From contig MU623350.1 of the NCBI GenBank assembly GCA_025201765.1, positions 372,001-436,000 of the forward strand: a stretch of 64,000 bases of DNA, in the 5' to 3' direction. Positions 32,767-46,154 of this stretch are shown here, piece by piece (within the stretch, counting starts at the first letter, position 1; each line of letters begins with the position of its first letter). Source of the stretch: Daldinia sp. FL1419. Lineage: Eukaryota > Ascomycota > Sordariomycetes > Xylariales > Hypoxylaceae. Below the pieces are notes generated by a model. That model made no database searches. It saw nothing but the letters and a program-made list of their open reading frames with translations, and had not been told where the DNA came from. Made by a program: the position numbers and the translations under genes.

Positions 32767-35700
32767 GATGCAATAAGTTGATTCCGACTGTATCTCAAAC
32801 CTTAGGTATTAAAACAGCGGAGCAGATGATACGCAATTAGGGTAAGAGAGTCGTATCGAGGCGAGAATACACAGGCAACGAAGAGTAGAGGCTTGGGGCA
32901 GGTGTGGGAGTCTACGTAGGATCACCTCGAAGGTCAGAACATAGCGATGAGGAAAGATCGAGGAGACGGACGGACGACAAGATAGGGTATCAGGCAAACG
33001 GCGGCTAATATAGTGGTAATAGTTTTAAACGAGTGGCAGCTAGCGAACTAAACGTCTAGGTCCATAGGGAAAACATCAGCAATGGCTCGAGTGATAAGGT
33101 TTAGTAACCAGCTAAGAGGTAGATATAATATGTCAATGCGTACCTTCGCACTTTTAAATCACAAGTAGCAGCTAAAGACGCGATGGTAGTTGTAACTGCC
33201 TAGTTGTCGAGGCTTTAGCGGGCTACTGGGACCAAGCGGAGGCGGCTTCCTTGGACTAATGGGTTGCTTCTATGTTGGCAAGTCAAGGCGTCAAGACGTC
33301 AAGGAAGGGATTTGGGTGAGATGGGGGCGATGTCTACTGTGATGATGCGCGCATGTACATACGTAGCTCCAGAGAATATCCCCAGGATGTATGTTAAATT
33401 AAGAACCGTATGAACAATTGAACAAATGCGGAAATGTAATATCGCCGATCAGGATGATTTTGGAAAAACCTATGGCTTGTAAGCGCGTAGTTATAATGGA
33501 CAATGGAAGTTGATTATATAGGGACAGCACAAAGACTTGTCGTTGATGATCCGCCTGCGAGAAAAGGTCACTAGACAAATCAGTGGACCAATGGCAAATA
33601 GGATGGTATACCTTTGTTAGTTGCATAGTGTTAGCTCTTTTAGTCACATACCACACTTGAGATAAGTTGATATTATGCGTATAAGGTAAGGATTGCATAA
33701 CCAACTTGACCCATAATAACCTTAGGTAGGTACCTAATTATAATAAAAAATGAATGAGATAGTCTAATATCTAAGGTAGTTGAGGCCCGTAGCAGAGCTT
33801 CGGAGATGAATAATTTTTCTATCCCTCATTTGAATCGAATATAAATATTTGGGATGGGTATCTGCTAATCAATACCCAACTATCGAAAGTACGGCAAGAA
33901 GAATTTGACAGCCGTATCTTTTTTCCCCGCTTATCGGCAAAAGGGTACCTTACCCAGCGGCGCTACCCATCCCAGATAAGACGCGGGACGATGGAGATTA
34001 GATGCCGCCGTTATATCCAGCCAATACTAGGTAGTAAGGCTAACATTTTATGGTACTACTATCTTCAAGCATGATCAGCCTTACTTGCGAACATGCACAT
34101 GCTAGAAATACTTTGTATAATGTAATCGATGTTTCAATCCCAACTTCCTCCCACAAACGAGAGGCTAGAAGTATATGATCGTCGTGTATAAGCAACTTGG
34201 TTTCACACCAAGAGAACCCCGACCGAAACCTCTTTCATATAGTATATAGCGGATGCACTTTTAACTCTTACTGATGTAATGCATCAAGAAAACTCGACGA
34301 CAGTATCTTCGGTCCAATTCAAGAAGTACCGCAAGGTTGGGATAGAAATGCTGTTTTCAAGAACCAAAAATACCAAAAATTCGATCAGACGCGAAGAGCA
34401 ATTATGATACGTGATTGTAGCACGAACGGCGTTAAATGGATTTAAACCCAAATTTGCAATAATTCATCGGAAACGAAACATGCTTAAACTTGCAGATTAA
34501 CAAGAGAAAAAAACCCCGCGAGGAGGTAAGACTCATACACGGACAAGGGGCTACTAACCAACGGGGTAAAATAAGATAAGACATCATAGAGTTCAGGATT
34601 TCGCTTGCCAACACAGTTTACATACATAGTACGGTGATATGCTACGTGTATTTTTATAGAAGCCCATCCGCCCAACTCCCACCCCACTAACCTACGCCAT
34701 CCTTTCCCGCCCCCATCACATCATTTCAACCCAGACTCCACCCGTCCGAAAGCTCCCGCGGATATGTTCATTAAATATGACGGTATTTGCAGATATCGTC
34801 TTCGAGAAGACAGCATTGGAATGTAATACGCGTGGAAGCGGCAGGATGGCCCTGCTGTAGTTCGCGCACGAGAGAATACGTTTCTACATTTTTATCCTTT
34901 CCTCAAATAAGGTACAGTAGGTCCATAATGAATAGGGACCGAGGGTTCTAGAAGCAGAGTTTTAGATCAAACTAATCTTAAAAAGGTAACCTTCCAAAAG
35001 TTTTTAGAATAACTAGTTAAGCATTCTTAAAAGTAACTAACTAGACTTAAAAGTAGGTACCTACATATGACTATTCCAATTCCTACGAAATATACTTCTA
35101 ATTCTCATACATCAGCTGTCTAGTTCGAGGCATTAAAGAACACACGAAAGCCTAACACGCATCATATCGTAACACATATAACCGTCCTTATAAATCTATA
35201 CTATCCGATCAAATAAGCCACCAGGCTCCAAATCTACTTCCCACTCAAATACAAAATGAAGTAGCGCTCAGGAATTGAGAATACCTTACGTCCTTTCAGT
35301 GCCAGCGATGGCTCCATGCTGTCGCATAAATAAGATAAACCTTAATATGGTCTCAAATACGAATTTAGTATAGATACCTATCAATCAAGGGTTTAGGTCT
35401 CTTGCAAGATGTAAGCCTCACGCCAAGAAAGTAGCTTTTACATTATGAATTCTATCAGTCAACAATCGTACAATACATAGCTCTATATCTCATAGGTACC
35501 TATATACCTATATATATACACCTAAGACATTAAGGCTTAGGTACCTAGGGTTAGGTAACATATCTTATATTGATACTATAATATAGTTATCTCAGGTCTT
35601 CCACCTTACCTCCTAATAGTACCTACCCTCGGTCGCCAAGCACTCAAGAGTCTGAAAGCTACTCTACCTCTCGGATCAATGCAATTGAGTTGTGCTAACG

Positions 35701-37747
35701 TATCGATAGGTAATCTTACCGGAAGCCTAACGAGTTTTGATCCTCCGGGCATTGAGAAAATCCCACGTCCATGACTCCTTAAGCCATTGTCAAACTAGAT
35801 CCCTACCAATCGGCCAACTTCTCGCAAGTATGTATGGACATATGTCAACACATGCAGGCATTATAGAAAGTAAAAAAATACCCCCAAAACCACAAGGGGT
35901 ACCCATGCTGTCCAAACAGTCGGCGCACACGACGTGTAGCATGGCCCCACCGAGCACATTAGGAAGATTCCCGGAAGATTCAAGGAGCTTACCTTACTAG
36001 GTCACGACATGTGTTGAATGTGTGTCTTTAGATATAAGAATATAGGTACCTTCTAGGTATGTATCAAGTAATTGCAACTGATGGACTTCAAAGACCATTT
36101 GAACTTGATATTGCCAAGTATTCATGATATTCGACATATAAGCAGTTCATGCATAAAGTTATTCACACCGCAAATGCGACGACTACCATAGTATTAGTCA
36201 CACTGACTGACTGGCAATTGGAATCTTCAAGTGAAATTTGGCTAACAAACGCGACTAATCCGTTCCTTGCCGTAGTGGCGTCCCGTCGTCCCGTCAATGT
36301 CGTCAATTGGCCGAGAGCTTTGATCGCTCAGGGGCGACACACGAGCTGAAATGCAGCCAAGACCAACAGTTGCACTTGGCGAACTAATCACCATGCCTAG
36401 ATCTCTGGTTCAGACCGTGCAACCTGCATGTCATACATAGGTAGGTACCTAGGTATTGTACCTAGGTTAGGTAGTTACTGTAGGTACGCCAGCGATTAAA
36501 TTGATGGCAACGTCCGAGTCAAAAGTATTAAATGGCATCTCGGTCTTAATTGTCATCTACCATACTTACCAAGTGGGTGACAACTTATTAATTTGCAGAC
36601 TCCTACTGATTCCACTAACACTTACGTCTATACCTACCTTACTATTCATTTCAACTCCAAAACGAACATATAATATTAAAAGAAAATCATAGAAATATCT
36701 CTGGTTCTCTAATATTAATCATATAATTTTAAAATTGAATTAAGTCATTAGGTGTTGTAAAATCTTCCTTGAAGTTGAAGCATATGTTAAGGAGATTCAG
36801 AATATGTAAATCCTTTTGTCGCCCACTTGGCTACCCGAGATATTCTCGACTAGTACGCAATACGCCGGAAAGGGTATGGTTGAAGCATACGGAGAGGGAC
36901 GGTATGTTCTGTGCAATTTTATAAAATCCACAACTTAAAGGTAGTAGTAGTAGTGGGTAAAAGCGATGAATTCCCTGCGTGTCAATGATTTATCGGATAT
37001 GTTTATTCGTACATCATACCATGCGGATCGAATCATCATTTTAGGTGCTACCATCCTGCTACCATCCTGCTACATAATAGGTATATTCCTCATTCGGCGG
37101 GAGCGAGTCAATGGTGACGCTTCCGAAGCTTGTGTTTCCCACGTGGCAATAAGGAACAGAAGATAGATTAACGGAGCGTGAGCGGCCCCCCGAGATGTTC
37201 CCACTCGTTATGGACTCCTTTCGTTAGCCCAGTCTCGCTAGGATGGAACTGGCTATACCGCTGGCCCGGGCTTCATATACACCCTGCCTCTTAGCCAGCT
37301 ATAGCATAATGGATGCTCCATCGATTGCAGCGCTAGTTAGGACTAGTATACCCGGACCGTCTCGTTACTTCTTTACTTGTTAACGAAAAAGAGGAAGTGC
37401 GTGGAAGAAGAGAAGAATTTTCTCTCTAACAGCATGGTTCGCGAGAATCGGTTGGCTATGGCTCCGTGGCCTATTATATTCTATGACCACTCGTAATAAA
37501 ATAGCAGCATATTACTATTAGTTTATGGTTAGGGAAAACCGAAACGCCCTAACGCACGATCGCAACCTCGGCGAAAGACCCATACTTGGCATCGGCCTGG
37601 AGTATATCCTTTTGGCTGTCTCCCATCTTGTCAGAGTTTGGACCGTTCGGAAAATAAAACTTAGGGGAATCATCGCCCACGCGTGCGGCTGTTCTCTAGC
37701 TGCACAACATCTCGTTAGCCTGCCTACGCACGAGGGAGGCAGATACG
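32767..37747. other. Gene-poor stretch of about 5 kb
   Basis: No coding region of convincing length or composition on either strand. The open frames are all short, isolated and lack exon partners. The stretch is AT-rich, most so around 34,900-35,600 and 36,600-36,800. It has several TACCTAGGTA-type blocks at 33722-33736, 35494-35560 and 36437-36475, and further copies. I found no tRNA, 5S rRNA, transposase or reverse-transcriptase sequence by eye. Long untranslated regions of the flanking genes and non-coding transcripts are possible. Confidence 0.4.
36437..36475. repeat. TACCTAGGTA palindromic block
   Basis: Two copies of the palindrome flanked by TAGG units, in the gene-poor stretch. Confidence 0.75.
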
Positions 37748-39368
37748 ATGGTGGACACGGCTTATATCGAAGAGTACGGTCCATTGGCCCTGGTTAGCGA
37801 TACTCTAACTCTGCCTACGGGCCATCGAAATGGACTCATCGCCGTCGCCGTCTGCGGCATAGTGTCGTTTATCACGACATCCACGTTGTTTTTATTCCTG
37901 ACGTATAAGTTAGTTACATGGCACTTACATAGCCCGAAGAGAACGGATGCCGACCATCAAACCCCTGCGAATGATTTATCGTTGGGTTTGGCGCAAAGGA
38001 ATTATGGGTTGTCTAAGAAGGCCATTCCACAGGAAAACGAACAAGAACAGCGACGACAGAAGGAGGTGGGACGAGGACCGCCGAACCAATTTCTTATCCT
38101 CGTGTACAACTTATTTTTTGCTGACATGCACCAAGCCACCGCCTTCATGTTAAACATTCCGTGGATCCAGAGGAACGAGATTACCGTGGGAGTTCCGACT
38201 TGCTGGGCTCAGGGCTGGTTTGTGTCGACAGGAGATTTGTCCGCGAGCTGTTTCATATGTGCCATTGCTATTCATACATATCTCACTGTCGTGAGAGGGT
38301 ACAAACCGCCACAGAGGGCATTGTATACTGCCATCGTCGGTTTATGGGCGTTTATTTATGTCATGGCCATTGCCGGCGTAGCTGCTACTAACGACGGGAA
38401 GGGAGTTGGTGGCTTTTACGTTCGAGCAGCAGCTTGGTGAGTAAGAGCATAAGTTGATGTCCCTTATGAGCCCCTCTTTTTCATCGTTGAGATTATGAAT
38501 GACTGACATTGGCTGTAGGTGCTGGATCAACGTTAAATTCGAGTCGCTTCGACTTTGGCTTCACTATATCTGGATTTTTCTCTCCTTTCTTTTGACTAGT
38601 ATCCTATATACGCTCATCTTCATCTTCCTCCACCAGAAAAAAGCCTTCTCTCAGCCGCTTTCGCATAGCCGTCCATCGGCATCGACCCGGTCGGACGCAA
38701 ATAACACCTCTATTCAAACGAATCCTTCGGGCCATCATCCTGCCTTCCTTGTCTATCCAGTCATCTACGTGTTGTGTACGGCACCGTTAGCTTTGGGTCG
38801 CGTGGTGACTATGGCTGGAACGCAAGTGAGCATAGCTTATTTCTGTCTGGCTGGTGCTATGATAGCCTCCAATGGATGGCTGGACGTCTTATTATTCTCG
38901 ACTACACGTCATTCTATCATCTTCAACGCACCTCTTGACTCCGAGGATACGGGTCTGGAGACATTTGTGTTCATGAGGACGCCGCACTGGAGGCAGTACG
39001 GTAATATGGTCTGGGTGCAGGGTGCGGCTCACGCTACCAACGGTGAAGACGGCCGACAACACAGAGGACGGAGGAGAGCAGTGTGGGGATTAGGTCGATT
39101 TGGGGAGATAGTAGGATGGACCGGGAGAGATGGTCGTTCAAAAAGTGGAAATAACCGTTGGATTGGAGGCCCGGGAAGCGGAAGCCAGGAATCCCTAAGG
39201 GGTAATACAAGGGCGGCAGAGACTGGAATCCAGATGGATACTGTGACGACGGTAGTCGTGGAGGTTGAACAAGAGCAAGGGAAAACGAGATCACGGGAAC
39301 CTTCTGCCCACTCGATCGACAGTTCCGAGAAGGAGCTCGCACAAAGGGCGGGAAGCTTGCGTCTGTGA
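37748..39368 (+). CDS. G-protein-coupled receptor, Git3/GprC-like
   Basis: Two exons, 37748-38436 and 38519-39368, joined through an 82-base intron (GTGAGT...CTGTAG; split Trp codon in AAAW|CWIN) give 512 residues. Seven membrane segments can be placed. The first is GLIAVAVCGIVSFITTSTLF, then a charged loop with EQEQRRQKEVG. The second starts at FLILVYNLFFADMHQA. The third starts at GDLSASCFICAIAIHTYLTV, followed by RGYKPP. The rest are in exon 2 (IWIFLSFLLTSILYTLIFIF and onward). The long cytosolic tail is rich in Gly, Arg and Ser. This is the fungal carbon/glucose-sensing or cAMP-receptor-like GPCR type acting through G-alpha. The exact subclass is not settled. Confidence 0.88.
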
Positions 39369-41007
39369 AATCAGGACGTTTTCTCCGATCCAATGAGTGC
39401 AAATAGCATCAACTATAATAAATACCGTTAAAATGTAAATATATTATGTTGCCCCTTTTATAACTTTAGTATACTATCGTGATGAGGTCCAGTGTGGATA
39501 GGTACCTATGTATTTGGTAATGTAAGTAAAGTACCTAGGTTACCTACCTACCTAGCTGCCTAGGTAGTTAATTAATGCATCTTCACAATGTGTTTGTGGG
39601 TTTCTACCTACATGTATATACGTCACATGACACATAAGCTCCTGCATGTGTTGTACGAAGGCTGGGGCCAAAAGTCTCGCACATGGTAACTGGTCAAAAT
39701 TTGATCATCATATGTAATCGTCTTTATTTCTTACATATATTAATAACTACCTAGTTATGGGTATTAATTTAGTACTTCTTGCTAATCTGGGATCTTAATA
39801 GCGACGTTTCCACCAAAGTTCGGTGGCTTATTACTGAATTTATAGCGGCACCCCTCGTGACACATTGAATGAAACCTCTGAAAGCATCCAGCCTGGCCAG
39901 TTTTGTGCAGTACATATATTAGTGCACCCCGCTTAGAGTATATAATAGGTACCTACCTACCTATACATTCATATCGCAAATGCATAACATTAATGCGAAG
40001 GTACATAAAGTTTGTACATTACCCTATCAACCATTTTATCCGTAGGTAATTGTCTGTCTCGTTTTGTGTGGTCCTTCCGTAAGGATCTTGGTGAATCTAA
40101 CAACCACGAATAGAAAGAGGAAGGACCGCTGCGAGATGACAGCGTACATATCCCAAGCCTAACCGCTTACGCCCAGGGCTCATCTCACCACATTGCATTC
40201 CGAAAAAGAAAGGAAAAAAAATCCTTCGTACGCATATATGAAAATATATTTCCAATCATATCCCCCCGACTCCGATACCGATCCTACTTACCTAGCCTTA
40301 TTGATTTGGCAGCGTCTTGTCATCACATCGTATTATCCTTTTTTGGTTCTTATTTCGCCTTATTCATGTTTTGTTCAGCAATTCTAGCGGGGTAGAATAG
40401 ATACTATTCTTCTATTACTTAGGTAGTCAGTTATACCTACTCTTACCTCTTCGCCCTCAGAGGTATCGACGGCGACGCTATTTTTCGATTTACCGTTCCG
40501 AACTGAAGCGAACTGAAGCGAACTTTGAACTGCATAATAACTACATAATCACGAGTAGTGGTTGTTAAATCCTTTAGTAACCACGATCGTACGACGACCG
40601 TAAGCCTATCTTGAACCGCTAGGACCCGTTAGATATCAAACACGGACGGATTTGAGTTGCCATTTTATCCTTCCGACCGGTCCGTCGACAATTAATTCCT
40701 TCAAATTCATCCCTCCGACTTAACATAGGGACGACTTCGCCATTTCGCGAGGCCGTGGATTTGTCGTTTGCCGTAAATTGATCATCTAACCATCTGATCT
40801 CCACTCGATACCGTTATTCTACAAAACGTCGTGTTACTATCTACATATCTATCCGCCTACTTGGAAGGCGGTCGATCGATTTTTTTTCTTCTCCCAGCGA
40901 GCTTCTTTTCATCCCTAATGTAATCCGACAACCTGCCCCATTCCTACCCAACAATTATCTTCGCTCTGGATACCCGCTATCGGCAATTACACGTTGACGT
41001 CTTCAAC
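39369..41007. other. Upstream region of IRE1
   Basis: About 1.6 kb before the IRE1 start. The TACCTAGG block at 39531-39570 and a second at about 39951-39963 are present. The last ~500 bases before the ATG are C/T-rich, as in fungal promoters and leaders. No separate gene seen. Confidence 0.4.
39531..39570. repeat. TACCTAGG palindromic block
   Basis: GTACCTAGGTTACC, TACC tandem and CTAGCTGCCTAGG, downstream of the GPCR gene. Confidence 0.75.
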
Positions 41008-44000
41008 ATGCTGCGACGGCCTCCTGGCGAGGGACGGCTCGTCGTTCAACAGCGCAAGGTCTTTCTCGCCTTAGCCGTCTTTCTTTTACCCTGGCTCCAG
41101 CTCGTCGATGCTCAGCAGCAGCAATCCCGACAGCAATCTCCCCGAGAACCAGCCTCCGTGGCTAATCTCCTAAACAATTATAACAATGATAATCTAGCTA
41201 TAAACAAACGGCACGAGCCTTTTAGCGCCGAGAGGGTTGTAGACGACCTCGCCGCCGCTACGTCTTCCAAGGCGCGTAATCGCCAAGAGACTCCCGTTGT
41301 CAGCCGCCGAAACAGCGTTACAACCAAGAAGCAGCAACCCCGAAACGTACCTTTTCCTAACGATGCGAGCGCCCTCGCAACTTTGGCTCCGGCTCCGTCC
41401 GTTCGAGCACCAAATTCTCCGAGATATTTGCCCAGCCTGCTTGCCGGCACTGGGCTTTCCTCGCCGCAGACTGCGCGGAGTCTGGAGAAGTGGGAAGTGG
41501 AAGACTACATTCTTCTGGCGACCGTCGATGGGCATCTTTATGCTGTCAACCGCGAGTCCGGTGACGAGCGCTGGCATCTCCAAGTTGAGCAGCCTATCGT
41601 TGAAACTATTCATCACCGCCCGAATATCTCTTTAGCCGATGGACGGGAGGGTTACGATCATCATCCCCTCGATGACTATATTTGGGCTGTCGAGCCTACT
41701 CGTAATGGTGCCCTCTACGTTTGGACGCCTTCTGGCTTTGGTAGCGGCTTGATGAGTACGGGACTAACTATGAAGCAGTTAGTGGAAGAGTTTGGCTCGT
41801 ATGCTGTTCAGAACCCGCCCGTAGTCTATACTGGCCACAAGAAAACGACCATGATCACTCTAGACGCAGCGACTGGTCGCGTTCTAAAATGGTTTGGACA
41901 GGGTGGCTCGCAAGTTGACCAGAGCGCTACTTGTTTTCCACCAAACGGGCGTTTCGTTGATTCGGACAGTGAAGAATGTAGTGATAGTGGCACCATCACC
42001 CTCAGCAGGACGGAATATACCGTTACGATACACCGGTCCGATGATGGTAGAGAAATCGCTACGCTTAAATATGCTGAATGGGGTCCAAATAATTTCGATA
42101 GTGACCTTCATCAGCAATATCGAGCGACACAGGACAACCGCTACTTTACTAGTCAGCATGACGGCAAAGTCTACGCGCTCGCCTATCCTGCCGGGGTCAC
42201 CTCCTTCGCGCTTCAATTCTCTGTCCCCGTTGCGCGCGTATTCGATATCGCCAGGCCGGAAGATGCTCCACCGGGGAGCAACCCCGAACTGGTTTTACTC
42301 CCTCAGCCGGTTCCGCCCGCTCGAGACGAAGACTCGGCCCGCACCAGAAGCCATAGTGTCTTTCTAAACCACACCGAATCTGGTAGTTGGTATGCTATGT
42401 CTGGGTGGTCATATCCTCTGATTGTCGATGCTCCTGCAGCACAGCTTAATGGTAGAAACCGGTGGGACAGCGAGAACCCCTGGGACGCGATTGATACCAC
42501 CTGGGCAAATAAGGTGTTGGTTGGTACCCATGTCTTAGGGAATGCCAGAACAGTCGCACAGTGGCCACCGACTATTCCTCCAAGCTTGCCTTCTTCTCCT
42601 TTCACGCCGGAATCTAGTGATGATGATAATGAATCAGCCATGCCGACTTCGTTGCCTAATACCCAGGCTGACCCTTCAGGCATTGTCGGTAGTATCACTG
42701 CTCTTCCCCAGTATGCCGCCGATAAGACAGTCGACTTCCTAATGAACCCAATCCTGTTTCCTTTTCTAATATATCTCTTATTCCGCTATTACAAGGACTT
42801 CGTCAGATGGTCCAGGCGCCGGGCCAAGCCAAGACAGTATCTTGATACTGTAACATATATGCCTTCCACGGATCCTACTATCGATTCGCCCCGAGAGGTA
42901 GTCAATGAAGTTATCCCAACGCCCGTAATAGAGGCGGATGAGAAACAACAGGAAGCATTAGTAAATGAAAAAGAGAGCGCCGAAAAGGCCGTGCCTGTTA
43001 TATCTACCGTGGAGTTTGAAACAGCAGACGCGGATGACGGCCGTGAACAGCAACAAACCGAAGGCGAGTCTCCAGAGAAGAAGAAAAAGGCACATCGGGG
43101 TCGGAGAGGAGGTGTCAAACATCGTAAGGGGCCAAAGAAACAGCGTGACACTGTTGACAGTTCAGGAGAGAACGCCTCTCCTGATGCTGGAGAGGGAATT
43201 CCTGGCTTGCAGAACGTCGGTTTGCCATCCAAGCTCGAACCGAATGTCATGACCATGAATAACGATCCTGAGGATGTAAGCGGCCCGATCGTTAAGATAG
43301 GTGGTATCGAAGTAAACCAGGATGAACAGCTCGGTATGGGTAGCAACGGCACTATCGTTTTTGCCGGGAAATTCCACGGTCGTGACGTTGCCGTTAAGCG
43401 TATGCTTACTCAATTCTGGGACATTGCAACCAAGGAGACGCAGTTGTTACTCGAAAGTGATCACCATCCCAATGGTATGAGCATGATTATTCTTATTGAT
43501 TTGACGTGTCTAAATAGTTGCTAATGTTCATCTAGTGATTCGATATTTCGCTATGTCGAAGAATGACAGCTTTCTGTATATTGCCTTGGAATTGTGCCAG
43601 GCTTCGCTCTCGGACATCATAGAGAAGCCTGCCATGTTTCAAGACCTGGCTCGTGCTGGCGAGATGGATCTACCCCGAGTCCTCTTACAGATTGCACACG
43701 GTCTAGGATTCCTCCATGACCTTCGCATTGTCCATCGCGACCTGAAGCCCCAAAACATTCTGGTAACTATGGGACGTGACGGTAGACCGCGACTTCTCGT
43801 ATCGGACTTTGGGTTGTGTAAGAAGCTCGAAGGGGGTCAATCGTCCTTCGGTGCAACCACGGCCCACGCTGCTGGGACTTCGGGTTGGCGAGCACCTGAG
43901 CTGCTTCTCGACGATGACGCGCGCGAGTCTTCCACAATGTCCATGACCAGTACGCATAGTGACTCGAGCCAATTAGTCAGTGCTGATGTCATGCCCAATC

Positions 44001-44677
44001 GGCGTGCAACTCGCGCGATTGATATTTTCAGTCTTGGACTTGTGTTCTTTTACGTACTCACCAAAGGGCTACACCCTTTCGACTGTGGTGACCGCTACAT
44101 GCGAGAAGTCAACATTCGCAAGGGCCAATTCAGTCTCAAACCTTTGGACGTGTTGGGCGATTTTGCACACGAGGCCAAAGCCCTAATCGAGACCATGCTT
44201 CGATCCGACCCTAGGGCCCGGCCGTCAGCTAAAGACGTCATGTCACATCCTTTCTTCTGGTCGGCGAAGGAACGGCTTGCGTTTCTGTGTGACGTGTCCG
44301 ATCACTTTGAGCTTGAGCCTCGTGATCCACCATCCAAAGCCTTGATGGAGCTCGAATCATGTGCCCCCCAAGTGTGCCGTGGTGACTTTCTCAAGGTACT
44401 ACCCAAGGAATTTGTGGAGAGCTTGGGTAGACAGCGTAAATACACCGGTTCGAGGCTTTTGGATCTACTGCGAGCGCTGAGAAACAAAAGGTTTCATTAT
44501 GGGGATATGAGCGAACCACTAAAGAAGATGGTAGGGCCTTTGCCGGATGGATATCTGAGCTTCTGGACTCGGAGGTTTCCAAATTTATTAATCGTGTGCT
44601 GCACGGTCATATATAAATTGAACCTCGAAGAGCTCGATACATTCAAGGAATATTTCAAACCGAGAATACCTCTATAA
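41008..44677 (+). CDS. IRE1: IRE1, unfolded-protein sensor kinase/endoribonuclease
   Basis: Two exons, 41008-43474 and 43536-44677, with a 61-base intron in the kinase domain (HHPN|VIRYF) give 1202 residues. IRE1 sits in the ER membrane, senses unfolded protein and splices HAC1-type mRNA. In order: signal peptide (about 1-36, VFLALAVFLLPWLQLVDA); a luminal beta-propeller-like domain starting at WEVEDYILLATVDGHLYAVN; membrane helix about 576-596; a basic cytosolic linker; then the kinase with K797 in VAVKRML, HRD at 889-891, DFG at 913-915 and AGTSGWRAPELL. The C-terminal KEN ribonuclease domain has LLDLLRALRNKRFHYGDM and ends with FPNLL and the YFKP segment. All catalytic residues are present. 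The activation loop has an insert of about 25 residues rich in Ser/Asp before ATRAIDIFSLG, as in other fungi. Confidence 0.96.
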
Positions 44678-46154
44678 TATTAGTTACCTGGGTACCTGGA
44701 TATGCACTCGTTTACAATTCGAAGCAACTTGCGTTTTATTGTAAAGGCCTTAGATACTTCCAGCTACCTACATGGATGGAAATTATATGGAAATTACCTT
44801 CAAGTACCAAATAGCACGTGAGCAGCATTTGAACTCAGTTGGGCTTATAGACATCTTAAAATTAGGAATTCAATAACTACCTACCTATGCATATTATGAA
44901 CGTGTATCTATCTGCCTCTATCGTTGGCATTCGAATGACAATCACAGTACCCAACATTTTCATATATATAATCAACAATCATCAACGCATTTATGATCCA
45001 TATAGATTTGGGCAGTTACCTATATACTATGTATCTGCCTAGGTTAAGTATTTACATCTGAATTTGGGAATGACCCAATATGACCTATCGTTCTCCAAAA
45101 GCCACACGCAATCGGAAGTAAGATCCTTGCTTCAATATATTTTATTATGTACATTCTAACACTGTGCAGCCAATTACCTAACTACTTAACGTGATAACCT
45201 ATCTGCAAAGCTATGACATTGATACATTAGTACGTGTAAGAGGTAGGTAGGTACCTAGTATTAGTATACAGGATCCGTATAGAAGATGTACCTACGTATG
45301 GAATAGGTACCTACGTATGGATAGGTATGTTTGTAGGTACCTAGGTAAATACATATATATATATATGTAATTAAAGCTCCAGTAACTTGGAACTTAATTA
45401 CCTAACCTTAGGTTACTCCCTTTCTAATAATTCTACGTACATGTTATTTTCTTTCGGGCACCTATTTGGATGCGATGAACTGCCAACCCACGGATGACGA
45501 CGAAGAGCGCGTCAATTCCCTTCGTTAACTTCTATTGCATTAAGTATTTATTATTTGAATCGGTACGTAGCATACAGCCAGTTTCCTTGTACCTTGCGTT
45601 GATAGAAATCGGTTTCTTTGGCCGCTGTACGTGCAAATCAAGGACCAAAACTGCACAGCAATAACGGCGTGGCTTATAACGAGAAGCCGACGTGAATTTA
45701 TACTTATATCTTGGATTTGATACACCTTATGACATATGTACCTCTTTACCAACTTTCAATCTGTTAATTGTTGTCGTTCTTCCTTTTTCATTCTATTTCT
45801 TTTATTTTATTTTATGGCTATGGCTCTTATGATTCTACGTATATCGGTATAAGTTAAGTAACCTGCTTGTTTTGGATGGCCTATTGTTAACTCGCGTTTG
45901 TAATGGTTGACAATCTTTGCATATTAAGCTTCAAGATTACCAATATTAACATTGCGTGAACAATATTGCCATCTTACTCCCTTGCCCTAGGGCCGACCAC
46001 CTTGACGTTTTCGGATATTTATTCAACTCTTTAGAAGACATCATCCCATCTTATACCTACTAACATCTACCTTGCCAGATCCCATGCTACTTCATAAAGC
46101 TCCTCGCGACTACCACTGGTCCTCAGTACGCCTATGTGATATTATCCCTTTATC
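44678..46154. other. Spacer between IRE1 and the 1149-residue gene
   Basis: About 1.5 kb, strongly AT-rich, with a cluster of TAGGTACCTA words at 45242-45345 followed by a short AT dinucleotide run. The frame at 45540-45752 (minus) is not protein-like. No gene seen. Confidence 0.4.
45242..45345. repeat. TAGGTACCTA block cluster
   Basis: At least four copies of GGTACCTA-type words within about 100 bases, including two copies of GGTACCTACGTATGGA. Confidence 0.75.

Noticed and set aside
37525..37797. 90-codon plus frame before the GPCR
   Set aside because: It overlaps the GPCR start in another frame and lacks family or composition support.
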